Part shown: positions 1 through 7,465 of the stretch, piece after piece
Layout: the number at the start of each line of letters is the position of its first letter
Numbering within the stretch: the stretch's first letter is position 1
Notes under the pieces: model-generated
Told to the model about the DNA's origin: nothing
The model's input: only the letters and a program-made list of their open reading frames with translations
The model's database searches: none
Program-made: the position numbers and the translations under genes
Source of the DNA: Rathayibacter iranicus NCPPB 2253 = VKM Ac-1602
GTDB taxonomy: Bacteria; Actinomycetota; Actinomycetes; Actinomycetales; Microbacteriaceae
DNA: 56,156 nucleotides
Direction of reading: 5' to 3'
NCBI RefSeq assembly: GCF_003149025.1
Contig: NZ_QGDV01000019.1
Span: 1-56,156, forward strand

Positions 1-427
1 GAGCGTCAGCGCGGAGTGCTGCCCGGGTGGCCTCGTCCACCTCGACAGGGTCAGCGTCGTCAGCGCTGTCGAATCGAACGTCGCACTCGAACTCGAACGT
101 GAGCCCCGGCTTATCCGGCGAAACCCCGAGGAACACCCGGTGCTCACCAGACCAGCTTGGCTCGGAGTCCGGGTGGTCGATGCCGAACTCGGACGGGTCC
201 ACCCGCACGAACGCGTCCGGTTCGTCGAACCGTACCCACACGTTCCGTTCACGGTCGCTGACCGGTGACTCAGCGAGGGTGGTCCCCCGCTGCATGCCGC
301 CGTTCGACCAGGTGCCGTCCGCCGGCAGGAGCGCCGTGCGGAGCGCACCTTCCGGTTCGGTGTACGGCTTCGCGGCGAAGGTGCCGGCGTGGCCGCGCGG
401 GTGAAGGGTTTCGTCGAAGGGACTCAT
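1..427 (-). CDS. HPRG-tag family protein, C-terminus cut by window edge
   Basis: Open frame from an ATG at 425-427 running off the left edge (about 142 residues visible). I do not recognise a catalytic domain. The N-terminus (MSPFDETLHPRG, then GTFAAKPYTEPE) matches the N-termini of the proteins starting at 10147 and 38183: S-x-[FW]-[DN], an RG pair, a G-x-F-[AS]-x-[KH] step and a closing [ST]-x-PE. The rest is acidic and beta-like, with no signal peptide or membrane segment. The start is supported by the shared leader just upstream (434-443). Function unknown; the tag is the only informative feature. Confidence 0.7.
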   Translation of the reverse strand, partial: MSPFDETLHPRGHAGTFAAKPYTEPEGALRTALLPADGTWSNGGMQRGTTLAESPVSDRERNVWVRFDEPDAFVRVDPSEFGIDHPDSEPSWSGEHRVFLGVSPDKPGLTFEFECDVRFDSADDADPVEVDEATRAALRADA

Positions 428-433
428 GACGGT

Positions 434-443
434 CATGTACGCG
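434..443 (-). promoter_or_regulatory. CCGCGTACAT leader of HPRG-tag gene
   Basis: On the minus strand CCGCGTACAT is followed by GACCGTC and the ATG. The same element precedes the tag genes at 10147 and 38183. It looks like a -10 region placed 7 nt before the start codon, giving a leaderless or near-leaderless mRNA. An upstream in-frame ATG inside the motif is an alternative start. Confidence 0.45.
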
Positions 444-521
444 GCGACCCTGGCTCCGTGTCCGCTCAGATCGCGCGTGCGTATGCGCAGTGCAGGCTCG
501 CCAGTTCTATGGCAATGCTGA

Positions 522-1392
522 TCAATCCGAAGACGGCAGCGGTAGCGTCGGCGAGGCGAGCTGGGGCGGGCATGCTTTCGTGACGCGCGGTGAGAGGCGG
601 ACCACGACAGGGTTGCCCCAGGTGATCATGTCGCGGTGCTGCACCATCCGGCCCCAGTCCGGGAGTCATACATGCCGCCGTTGCCGTCGTAGAAGCCGAT
701 GTCACCGTCGGGCCAGTACCGTAGGTCGCCGGCCTGAGCCTCGGATATCGGGATCTGTGTGCCCACCCGTGACTGGTTGAAGGCATCCCGAGGCAAGTCG
801 ATGCCGAACGCGGCGAGGACGTACCGTGTGTAGCCGTCGCAGTCGAATGAGTCGTTCGGTCGTTGCCGTTCCCGAAGGGGACGACGCCGACGAAGGTGGC
901 CGCGTAGTCGAGGACCGCCTGCCCGGAGTAGGCCTGCACCGAACGTGGCGTGAGCGCGGGCGACTCCGTGGTGATGGTCATCGCGGCGACGCTTCGGCGT
1001 CGTCGGTGGTGCGGGAGTCCGCGGCTGCGGCGGTGCTGGCATCGGTCATCGACGCGGGAACCGGGGCCGAGTCGATCACGACGGGTTGCGGGCTGGTGAC
1101 GCTGATCGCATCGCGAAGGATGACGGGGGCGGACACTGAGGCGGCGATGGCGAGTGTCTGCGCTTCGAAGTGCTCGGTCGTCTCGGCGGCGAATGGAGTG
1201 GGAGCGATCTCCGCCGCCTGCGCAGGAACGGCGACGGCGAGCATCAGACCTGCCGCGGCGAGGACAGCTGTCCCGCTCGCGCTCAAAGTCCGGAAAGCGG
1301 CGCCCCACGCTGGAGGTGGGACAGGGGTCCAGCGTCCGTCGCGAGCGGAGGTCAGGCCGTGCTTTCCTATGAGGGTCCTTCTGTTGCGGCAC
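522..1392 (-). pseudogene. NlpC/P60-type (C40) cell-wall hydrolase, frameshifted
   Basis: Reading right to left the protein sense jumps between frames at least three times. An N-terminal part (about 1360-985) carries a signal-peptide-like hydrophobic stretch ending in PAQAAE. A linker follows in a second frame (about 985-860; TPRSVQAYSGQAVLDYAA). Then comes the catalytic block in a third frame, with the NlpC/P60 signature FDCDGYTRYV (Cys nucleophile) and the following Gly-Asp-Leu region (about 860-650). A tail in yet another frame ends at the stop at 522-524 (MVQHRDMITWGNP includes the family's conserved His). Intact, it would be an exported peptidoglycan endopeptidase, the kind conjugative elements use to open the wall. 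GTG at 1390-1392 is the likely start. Either genuine decay or assembly indels. Confidence 0.75.
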
Positions 1393-1400
1393 GGGTGTCG

Positions 1401-1420
1401 ATCAGTCCCCTGCGGCGGGG
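1401..1420 (-). promoter_or_regulatory. Leader resembling the conjugation-cluster leader
   Basis: The minus strand reads CCCCGCCGCAGGGGACTGAT. It is very close to the leaders before the ATPase at 40950 and the membrane protein at 44741 (CCGCCGCAGGGTACTsG). This suggests the hydrolase belonged to the same conjugation regulon. Confidence 0.35.
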
Positions 1421-1437
1421 AGCGCATGTGCCCGTGA

Positions 1438-2073
1438 CTACTCGAGGATCTCCCAGCCGAGCGCTATTGCCCGCTCACGCAGTTCAGGCGTCGGATAGAC
1501 GGTGATCGGATGCCCCACTGCTTGGAGAGCGTCGAGATCGGACAGGTGGTCGCCGTAGGAGTAGCTCGCCCCGAGCTCGACCTCTCGGGCGACGGCCCAT
1601 GCACGGATGGCGTCGCCTTTCCGCTCGTCGAGCATCGGCGCACCGGTCGTTCCGCTCAAAAGACCGTCTCGGGAGACAGCGGGGGTGCAGAAGTGGCCGG
1701 CCGCGCCGAGGTGCTCAGCAATCGGTCGGACGAGCCAGTCCGCGGAACCGGAAACGATGACGATGTCCGCACCGTCGGCGCGATGACGGTCGACGACAGC
1801 GAGGACGTCGTCGCGGAAGAAGCCGCCCTGGTCGATGGCCTCCGCCGTGAACCGGCGCCCTTCGTCGTACACGTGCGCGACTGGTTCGACGGCGAAGAGG
1901 CGGAAGTACGCCTGGTTCTTCTCGAAACGGGTCGCGGTTCTCGCGCGGATGTCCCGCACGCGGCGGGAGTGTCCCTCGACGTCGCGGGTGGGCTGGTATC
2001 TGCTGAGGAACGAGTTCATGCCGTTCACGGTCAGCAGGGTGCGGTCCACATCGAAGAACACGGCGTTACGCAC
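1438..2073 (-). CDS. HAD-IB (SerB-like) phosphatase, GBL-cassette partner
   Basis: 211 residues with all HAD landmarks: motif I FFDVDRTL near residue 8 (Asp nucleophile DxD), motif II IVSGSADW, a motif III lysine in LDERKGD, and motif IV YGDHLSDLD. Closest in style to the HAD-IB group that dephosphorylates small metabolites. The GTG start overlaps the 3' end of the AfsA-like gene by 8 bp (2066-2073), so the two are translationally coupled. In A-factor-type butyrolactone synthesis a phosphate must be removed after the AfsA condensation, so I infer that this enzyme supplies that step. The fold call is secure; the substrate is inference. Confidence 0.85.
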   Translation of the reverse strand: MRNAVFFDVDRTLLTVNGMNSFLSRYQPTRDVEGHSRRVRDIRARTATRFEKNQAYFRLFAVEPVAHVYDEGRRFTAEAIDQGGFFRDDVLAVVDRHRADGADIVIVSGSADWLVRPIAEHLGAAGHFCTPAVSRDGLLSGTTGAPMLDERKGDAIRAWAVAREVELGASYSYGDHLSDLDALQAVGHPITVYPTPELRERAIALGWEILE

Positions 2074-2914
2074 GGGTGGTCACCTCGGCGATGAGGTGCC
2101 CCTCCTGCCGGAAGACGGTTCGGATGCCGTCCGGGATTCGCGTGCTCTGGACGGCGACGTCGCTGGCGCGCTCGCCGAATCGGTCGCAGTCCAGGGCGAG
2201 ACCCGACGGGTCGCTCCCGGTCAGCCTGCGGTGCGCAGCGATCCCGGCGTCAACGAGAAGCATTCCGGGGATGTGGTCGACGGGGTGGTCGAAGATGAAC
2301 GGCGTTCCCGGTTCGTTCCAGCCGAGGAGGGCGCTCAGCCCGTCCTCTGTGATGGTGCCGGCGCGGAGCCGCTCCCCGTCGGTACGCGGGGCGACGCCGC
2401 CGGGCGCGGGTGCGGCCCGGCGGAGGCTGCAATAGTCGGTGCGGCTGAGGCACCGGTGCTCGGCGTGCCCGAAACCATGTCGTCCGTCCTCTCCGAGTTC
2501 GAAGACGAGCTCCATCCCGGAGGTGAGGCCCTTGCGGGTGGTAACGCCGACGACTGCGACGGTGACGATCGTCTCGAACGGGTCGTACTGGGCGAACACG
2601 GGCGGGTTCCCCGGTATCCAGGCGGCGGCGATGCGCTGGATGGTGAATGCCCACTCGAGCGGGACGTCGTAGCCGAGATGGCTCACGGCGAGCCCGGCCT
2701 GTCGCACGACTTCGACGGCGAGGACGACGGGGACGCGGCGGGGAACGCCGCCGACGCCGCTGTGGCCGCGGGGGATCTGGACGCCACAACGCCAGATATC
2801 CGGGCCCGCTGGGAGGATGGACGTGATCAGCACTTCGGCGTGAGCGCGCTTGTGCACGAGCCGACGGTCGAGGGCAGTGTTCGTTCGCTGCACGCCGAGG
2901 AGGGCGTAGGGCAT
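2066..2914 (-). CDS. AfsA-like gamma-butyrolactone synthase (double hot-dog)
   Basis: About 282 residues from ATG 2912-2914. The first half carries the AfsA opening LVHKRAHAEVLIT, the PRGH step and VVRQAGLAVSHLGYDVP. The second half carries FDHPVDHIPGMLLVDA, the diagnostic AfsA repeat. Two hot-dog domains of this family (AfsA/ScbA/BarX) condense dihydroxyacetone phosphate with a beta-ketoacyl-ACP to start A-factor-type autoinducers. It is the first gene of a two-gene operon with the HAD phosphatase and is divergent from two TetR-family genes, the classic GBL layout. Starts up to 3043 are open, but the family N-terminus fits 2914. No butenolide reductase is present in the window. Confidence 0.88.
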   Translation of the reverse strand: MPYALLGVQRTNTALDRRLVHKRAHAEVLITSILPAGPDIWRCGVQIPRGHSGVGGVPRRVPVVLAVEVVRQAGLAVSHLGYDVPLEWAFTIQRIAAAWIPGNPPVFAQYDPFETIVTVAVVGVTTRKGLTSGMELVFELGEDGRHGFGHAEHRCLSRTDYCSLRRAAPAPGGVAPRTDGERLRAGTITEDGLSALLGWNEPGTPFIFDHPVDHIPGMLLVDAGIAAHRRLTGSDPSGLALDCDRFGERASDVAVQSTRIPDGIRTVFRQEGHLIAEVTTRA

Positions 2915-3009
2915 GGTGGTGCGCCAATCGATGGGATGCGAGTCGCGTTGGCGCACGCTCAGATAGTCCGAGATTACTCCAGACGGGCTGTCGCAGTTCC
3001 GCCGAGGAG

Positions 3010-3019
3010 ACCGCATAGA
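3010..3019 (+). promoter_or_regulatory. CCGCATAGA promoter-like motif
   Basis: ACCGCATAGA matches the element-wide motif but lies about 34 nt before the TetR-like ATG at 3053, inside the 138-bp AfsA/TetR divergent intergenic region. It would give a short 5' UTR rather than a leaderless mRNA. Confidence 0.4.
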
Positions 3020-3052
3020 GCGGGGAACATCTCGCCCCGCCAAAAGAACCTC

Positions 3053-3697
3053 ATGACAACGAACGCCATCGACAACCCCTCTGCGTCACAGCATCGCGAG
3101 CGCGCCTTGCGGCTCGCCGCAGCGATGTTCCTTCAGCACGGGTTCCGTGATACTCCCGACCGTCCAGCGACGACGGACTCGAACCTCCGGTGCCAGCTGG
3201 ATCAGTTCCCCACGACGTCGTCGCTCGCGATCGCCATCCTGGACGAGGTCTACAACGGCGTCCCGTTCCTCGCCCACAGCAGCTTCCGCGTCCGCGCGAC
3301 GCCGCTGCAGCACATTGTCATGTGCTGTCGCGCTGTCGTCGCGGCCTTCCAGGAGGATCCTCTCGCGCTCGCGACGCTGCGCATCAAACGCGACCGAGGT
3401 CTGATCACCGGCGAGGTGCCGGAGCCGCATGCCCTCTGGGCCGGTCAAATCGAGGACATGCTCGAGCGGGCGACCGAGTGGGAGGAGCTGCCGCCCACCG
3501 TGCAGCCGGAACCGGCGGCGCTTCTGCTCGTCACCGCGTTCCACGGCATCACCGAAATCGTGCAGGACCTCGGGATGCCGTCGCGGCAGCACGACCTCGT
3601 CGACGAACTGCTGCTGAGCATGCTCGCCCGCTGGGGCGCGGCCGGCCCGTCGGCGCTGATCGCCAGCGCCAAGGAGCGGCTAGACACGCCGCTCTAG
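3053..3697 (+). CDS. TetR-family GBL-receptor-like protein with degenerate HTH
   Basis: 214 residues. It opens with the TetR helix-1 pattern (RERALRLAAAMFLQHGF). The helix-turn-helix that should follow is replaced by RDTPDRPATTDSNLR, lacking the usual A-x-x-A-G-V/T turn, while the post-HTH FPTTSSLAIAIL helix survives. The ligand-binding half resembles ArpA/ScbR receptors (HGITEIVQDLGMPSRQHDLV compares with their SFTGIQ-type helix). It is probably a pseudo-receptor that senses or titrates ligand, or heterodimerises, without normal DNA contact. Divergent from the AfsA gene, and followed 98 bp later by a second, better preserved receptor. Confidence 0.75.
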   Translation: MTTNAIDNPSASQHRERALRLAAAMFLQHGFRDTPDRPATTDSNLRCQLDQFPTTSSLAIAILDEVYNGVPFLAHSSFRVRATPLQHIVMCCRAVVAAFQEDPLALATLRIKRDRGLITGEVPEPHALWAGQIEDMLERATEWEELPPTVQPEPAALLLVTAFHGITEIVQDLGMPSRQHDLVDELLLSMLARWGAAGPSALIASAKERLDTPL

Positions 3698-3795
3698 CTC
3701 TGAACAGGGCGCCCGGGGGCCATACGCGGTGTCATGCCGCGCAGCGGTCGATTCCCGGGCTATCCTCAACGGTCACCGCAGGAAAGGGTCACTCG

Positions 3796-4470
3796 ATGGC
3801 ATTTGGCAACCGCATCGGCCGCAAGCGTGTGCTGCTCGTCGCCGCCGGGGTATTCGAGAAGCACGGATTCGTCGAAGGCTCGTACACCCTGATGACCGAT
3901 CTCGGCGGCTTCACCACGAAGGCGATCATCTCTTACTATTTCCCGTCCAAGCTCGAGCTCGCCGCCGCCGTCGTCCGGTCCGTGTACGAGGACCGCCCCT
4001 TCATCCCCGGAGGCATGGACGGGCATCCCACCACCGGCATCCGCTCCATCGTGACGTCCTGCTTCCTGGTGGCGCTGGCCATGCGCGACGATGTGACCGT
4101 GCGCGCGGCGAAGCGGCTGGAGCAGGAGGTGAGCTTCGCCGCTCACGGCATCGACATGCCACCGCCGTTCGTCGGCTGGCTCGCCGTCATCGAGGCCGCC
4201 CTTCACGACGCTGTGGCCGCTGGGGAGGTCGACACCGACGTGGACCCTTCAGTTGAAGCGTGGACCATCGTGGCGTCGTTCAATGGCGTGCAGCAGGTGT
4301 CCGGGTTCACGGCAGGATCCCGGGACCTCGTCGATCGGGTGCACGCGTGGTTGCGGCGGGCGCTCCCGGCGCTCGGTGTCGCTGACACGGCCCTCCTGCC
4401 GGAGATGCGCGTCCTTGCCGAGCGTGCCTGGCAGGAGCATCAGGACCGCAAGCTCGGCCCAGCCGCCTGA
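3796..4470 (+). CDS. TetR-family regulator, gamma-butyrolactone receptor-like
   Basis: 224 residues. Helix 1 is LLVAAGVFEKHGFVEGSY, with HTH around MTDLGGFTTKAIISYYFPSK. The C-terminal half follows the ArpA/ScbR pattern: DDVTVRAAKRLEQE, PPPFVGW, DVDPSVEAWTIVASFNGVQ, then RVHAWLRRALPAL. RBS AGGAAAGG lies about 8 nt before ATG 3796. With the AfsA-like synthase next door this is the expected receptor-repressor. Binding a butyrolactone would release it from operators, probably in the 2915-3052 intergenic region, though I could not pick out a convincing palindrome there. Its last 31 bp overlap a small minus-strand gene tail to tail. Confidence 0.82.
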   Translation: MAFGNRIGRKRVLLVAAGVFEKHGFVEGSYTLMTDLGGFTTKAIISYYFPSKLELAAAVVRSVYEDRPFIPGGMDGHPTTGIRSIVTSCFLVALAMRDDVTVRAAKRLEQEVSFAAHGIDMPPPFVGWLAVIEAALHDAVAAGEVDTDVDPSVEAWTIVASFNGVQQVSGFTAGSRDLVDRVHAWLRRALPALGVADTALLPEMRVLAERAWQEHQDRKLGPAA

Positions 4471-4628
4471 AACCAGACGCTCGTCACGTGCGAGAGTCCC
4501 TTGCGGTTGAGCACGCCGAACACCGCCCGAAGCTCCGGTGTTGGCTCACCAGCGGGGGCGCCGGCCGCATGCACGGCGAAGACGGTCGCCGCGTTTGTCT
4601 GGTCAGCGGCGGTTGCGTGCTGCAGCAT
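4440..4628 (-). CDS. Small hypothetical protein (62 aa)
   Basis: Starts at ATG 4626-4628 with an AGGAG ribosome site 7 nt upstream and runs to 4440, downstream of the dihydrofolate reductase gene on the same strand. No family recognised; the C-terminal part (ELRAVFGVLNRKGL, then VTSVWF) could form a short helix-strand unit. It may simply be the tail of the membrane protein-folA operon. The good RBS is the main support. Confidence 0.45.
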   Translation of the reverse strand: MLQHATAADQTNAATVFAVHAAGAPAGEPTPELRAVFGVLNRKGLSHVTSVWFQAAGPSLRS

Positions 4629-4689
4629 CTCGGTGCTCCTCAGTGCGTGCGAAGCGGGCGTGGTGGAAACGCAGCCCGGTGACCGAGGT

Positions 4690-5118
4690 TCACCAGCCGG
4701 AGGCCGGTTCTCGGGAGAGCAGGTGCCAGCAGGGCTCGGGCACTCGGGTATTGCCGACGGCGTCGACGTCCACCGCGGTGATGTCGAGGACGTCCGCGTG
4801 CGCGAGCGCTTCGGTGTAGACCTGCCCGCCGCAGATGGCCCACACATCCCCGGTCGAGAACGTCACCGCTTCGGTGAGGCTGTGCGCGGTTCTCGCGCGG
4901 CGGAACACCGCGCCGGGCGCGCGGGACAGCACGATGTTCGATCGGGCCGGGAGCGGGCGTACAGCATCCGGCAGCGACTCCCATGTGCGGCGGCCCATGC
5001 TGACGGTCGCCCTGTCGGTGACCTGGCGGAAGTGGGCGAGGTCTTCCGGAAGGTGCGGCATCGTCCCATCGACGCCGATGATGCCGGTGCGGTCCTGCGC
5101 CCAGATGATTCCGAGCAT
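4690..5118 (-). CDS. folA: Dihydrofolate reductase (atypical, plasmid-borne)
   Basis: 142 residues from ATG 5116-5118, 2 nt after the membrane-protein stop. Reduces dihydrofolate to tetrahydrofolate with NADPH. Visible: MLGIIWAQDRTGIIGVDG, LPEDLAHFRQVT, MGRRTWESLP, NIVLSRAP, ICGGQVYTEAL and DITAVD, i.e. the substrate loop, NADPH-binding and C-terminal landmarks. Odd points: the tryptophan of the usual PW-x-LPEDL motif is missing (MPHLPEDL, a one-codon deletion), and the usual C-terminal strand (GLRLVNLGHR) is readable only in another frame past the stop at 4690, so the 3' end may be frameshifted. A plasmid DHFR can confer antifolate resistance; the sequence alone does not show that here. Confidence 0.85.
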   Translation of the reverse strand: MLGIIWAQDRTGIIGVDGTMPHLPEDLAHFRQVTDRATVSMGRRTWESLPDAVRPLPARSNIVLSRAPGAVFRRARTAHSLTEAVTFSTGDVWAICGGQVYTEALAHADVLDITAVDVDAVGNTRVPEPCWHLLSREPASGW

Positions 5119-5120
5119 GC

Positions 5121-5615
5121 TTACGCAGCCACGGCGGCGCGAATGGCCGGGGTGCCGTTCGTACCCGGTGACGTAGAAGTCTTCGAGGGTGTAGTCGTGC
5201 CGGTGCCGGTCCGGTCGCCGCCGTGCTGGCCAGTTTCGAGGACGGGGGCTAGGAGAGCCTCGCACGGAGGTCGAGCGGCGGTCCGCGGGGGTGTCTCCTG
5301 TGCGGCGCTGGGAGTCGCGGCAGGGGCGGGGGCCGGTGCCACTGCGAGCACGAGCCAGGGTCGAGCGCTCGGGATGCCGAGCCGTTCCAGCACGAGGTCG
5401 GCGCTGACGAGCACAGCCACCGCGAGGGCGATCAGCCCCGCGAGCTGGACCACGGTCGCGATGACGAGCAGGACGAAGGCGACCGCGTAGTCAAACCGCC
5501 CGAAGCTCACGTCCATCGCCCGGCTGAGCGCTGGGACGGCGAGGGCGGCGGCGAGGAAGAGCCAGCCGGCGGCAAGGGAGACCAGGAGGCGTCCGGGGCG
5601 GTAAAGGGTGTTCAC
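5121..5615 (-). CDS. Two-helix membrane protein with Thr/Pro/Ala-rich tail
   Basis: 164 residues from GTG 5613-5615, which sits 6 nt after the CCGCGCATAGA motif. Residues about 8-32 and 45-75 are hydrophobic helices (LLVSLAAGWLFLAAALAVPA, then a second long helix). The rest is a low-complexity tail rich in Ala, Pro, Thr and Gly. No catalytic motif. First gene of an apparent operon with folA (2-nt gap). Function unknown. Confidence 0.6.
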   Translation of the reverse strand: MNTLYRPGRLLVSLAAGWLFLAAALAVPALSRAMDVSFGRFDYAVAFVLLVIATVVQLAGLIALAVAVLVSADLVLERLGIPSARPWLVLAVAPAPAPAATPSAAQETPPRTAARPPCEALLAPVLETGQHGGDRTGTGTTTPSKTSTSPGTNGTPAIRAAVAA

Positions 5616-5621
5616 GGCCGG

Positions 5622-5632
5622 TCTATGCGCGG
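5622..5632 (-). promoter_or_regulatory. CCGCGCATAGA promoter motif
   Basis: A perfect copy of the recurrent motif on the minus strand, with the GTG of the membrane-protein gene 6 nt downstream. Predicted -10 element of a leaderless transcript. Confidence 0.55.
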
Positions 5633-6132
5633 CCCGGCGGCGGGCTACCCGGAAGGTGTCTCGGACGTCGGCATGACACCTCCGGCAGGGCTCACGGCCG
5701 GGACGATCCACGCTCACGAAATACCCTGCGGCGTGGAGCGGGTAGGGCGAAAGTTGCCCGAAAAATCTTCGTGAGTGCGCCTCAGCTACCGTGACGGTCG
5801 GCGAACCGCCCGCTGAGGGCCGCGAAGGCATGTCACATGGCGACTTGACGACGTAAATGCATGTTGACTTGGGGTTTCTTCGGCGGCATCAAGTCGTGTG
5901 ATCTGCCATCAAGGTCCACCTGGACACGGAAACTACACCCTAACCTGGGGTTTTGTATAATTCGGGCCGATTGTCAAGCAGATCCAGCGGGGAAGGTATT
6001 AGAGGGAGGGTGGAGAATATTTGAGGAGGGGAGGGGTATCAGAACACCTATATCTTCTTCTTTATATGAACTATCTAACTACTTTACTTACTTAACAAGG
6101 CCCTACTCCCCTACTCCCCGTCGGGATGCACG

Positions 6133-6152
6133 TGTCAAGTTGGTACTTGACA
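6133..6152. repeat. Inverted repeat TGTCAAG-N6-CTTGACA, copy 1
   Basis: Perfect 7-bp arms around TTGGTA, followed by TCG. The arms contain TTGACA on both strands, so the site could be a pair of divergent -35 boxes or a dimeric operator/iteron. A second copy lies 336 bp downstream. Confidence 0.6.
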
Positions 6153-6468
6153 TCGTTTGACACCGCTTGAGAATCAGGCCCGATCCCCGGTTTCGCACCG
6201 CCGACGGTGGACGAAACCATCCCAACGCAACACTCGCTCCTGTTTATGGTCTCTTTCGGCCTGCGAGTCCGGGTCTACCCGAGAGCCGGATCAGAGCCAG
6301 TTCCGACTGCGCAGGGTCGAGTTATTGCGAATCCTTCTCATAGGGCGACCCAGCCGAGCCGACGACACTGGTGGAGACATATACCGCTTCCGGCCGACCA
6401 GGATCAATACCTCAGTCCTCACCTGCTTGGCATTGCGGTCGTAGCCCAACTGCCGATAGGCATCGGCG

Positions 6469-6488
6469 TGTCAAGTTGTCGCTTGACA
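6469..6488. repeat. Inverted repeat TGTCAAG-N6-CTTGACA, copy 2
   Basis: Same 7-bp arms as copy 1 around TTGTCG, again followed by TCG. It ends 56 bp before the ATG of the frameshifted ORF at 6545, so it could be that gene's operator. Confidence 0.6.
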
Positions 6489-6544
6489 TCGCTTCGCACC
6501 CGCGAGAGCGTCCGCCCGCCCAGACTCCGCCCATATCGACCGTC

Positions 6545-6816
6545 ATGGACCCCCACACCTCTGAAACCCGCCCGCCCTTACCCCTCCTGCTGGCGGTCTA
6601 CCTCGACCGCTCCCGAACCGCCACGTCCAAGGTCGCGCGGGCCATCTCCCTGCGGCGGTCGACGCCTTCCTCGCGAGCGTGCCGAAGACCGCCCGGCGCC
6701 GAGTTTTCCGCGACGGAGCGACGGTCGCCAGCGACGCATGGACATCTCATCCGGCTGCCGTCCAGGGCTTTCGCCGCTTCGTCCGCGCGGCGTCATTGCT
6801 GGACTCGAGCCCGTGA
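6545..6816 (+). pseudogene. Small hypothetical protein, frameshifted
   Basis: Starts MDPHTSETRPPLPLLLAVYL from ATG 6545. From about 6650 the sense continues in another frame (AVDAFLASVPKTARRR, then FRRFVRAASLLDSSP) to the TGA at 6814-6816. Both halves look coding and would join to about 90 residues with one indel. Upstream CGCCCATATCGACCGTC resembles the near-leaderless promoter motif. No family recognised. Confidence 0.45.
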
Positions 6817-6935
6817 CGCACGTCACTTCCAGGCGCCTGCGATCGCTCCACCCCAATACCGAGACGGCCGATCTCGAAGGTACGGACGCCGCCGGACTCC
6901 GCATCAATCCAGTAGAGGACATCTCCTCTCCCGCG

Positions 6936-6945
6936 CCCGCATAGA
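6936..6945 (+). promoter_or_regulatory. CGCATAGA promoter motif
   Basis: CCCGCATAGA with the ATG of the broken TetR gene 6 nt downstream (6952). Same geometry as the other copies. Confidence 0.5.
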
Positions 6946-6951
6946 CCGCGG

Positions 6952-7383
6952 ATGACCAGCACCCCAGAACCCGACACCTTGTCCGAGGCGGAGTTCGACG
7001 CTCTCATCCCCAGCGCTACGCCCCTCGGCGCGGCATGCCGCGTCAGCATCAGGGGAAAGTCACCTACATGAAAATCCTCACCGCGGCTCGGGAGATCATC
7101 GCGGAGCAGGGTCGGGACCGGTTCACCACCGGCGACATCACCGTCCGCGCAGGCGTGTCCATCGGCACCTGCTACCGGCACTTCCCCGATCGCGCCGCTC
7201 TCCTCGAGGTGCTGCTCACCAGCTCTCCGTGCCTCGAACAGGCCGAGCAGGATGCGCTTACCGCCGCGGTTCGCCTGGGGCCGGTCAACGACCCCGAAGT
7301 CCGCCCAATGCAACGCCCTCCTCGTCGACCTCCACCGCCGCAACCTGGCGATGCAGGAGGTGAGACACACCACCGCCGCCTAG
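6952..7383 (+). pseudogene. TetR-family regulator, frameshifted
   Basis: Starts MTSTPEPDTLSEAEFDALIP from 6952, then changes frame around 7030-7048. From there it reads KVTYMKILTAAREIIAEQG and FTTGDITVRAGVSIGTCYRHFPDRAALLEVL, a textbook TetR helix-turn-helix. Near 7295 a second frame change leads to CNALLVDLHRRNLAMQEV and the TAG at 7381. Rebuilt it is about 144 residues, short for TetR, so the ligand domain is already reduced. Lies 82 bp upstream of ligA; any role in ligA control is lost or untestable here. Confidence 0.65.
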
Positions 7384-7410
7384 CGTCACCGCTCACCACC
7401 GGGAGGCGGA

Positions 7411-7420
7411 CCGCGCATAG
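7411..7420 (+). promoter_or_regulatory. CCGCGCATAG promoter motif upstream of ligA
   Basis: Motif copy 45 nt before the ligA GTG. Unlike most copies the transcript would carry a short leader with a real ribosome site (AAGGAG at 7455-7460). Confidence 0.45.
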
Positions 7421-7465
7421 TGAATCCGAGACAACAGACGTTTCCCCCACTTCCAAGGAGAGCCC

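Larger units (their letters stand above)
5860..6500. other. AT-rich gene-free island, possible replication or regulatory region
   Basis: No ORF here has plausible coding bias. About 5940-6110 is far more AT-rich than anything around it (TATATCTTCTTCTTTATATG, CTAACTACTTTACTTACTTA) and is followed by the first of two TGTCAAG-N6-CTTGACA inverted repeats. Extra half-sites (TTGTCAAG near 5975, TTTGACA near 6157) are scattered about. An AT-rich stretch flanked by short repeats fits a plasmid origin, but no Rep gene is in the window, so an operator region is equally possible. Confidence 0.4.
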
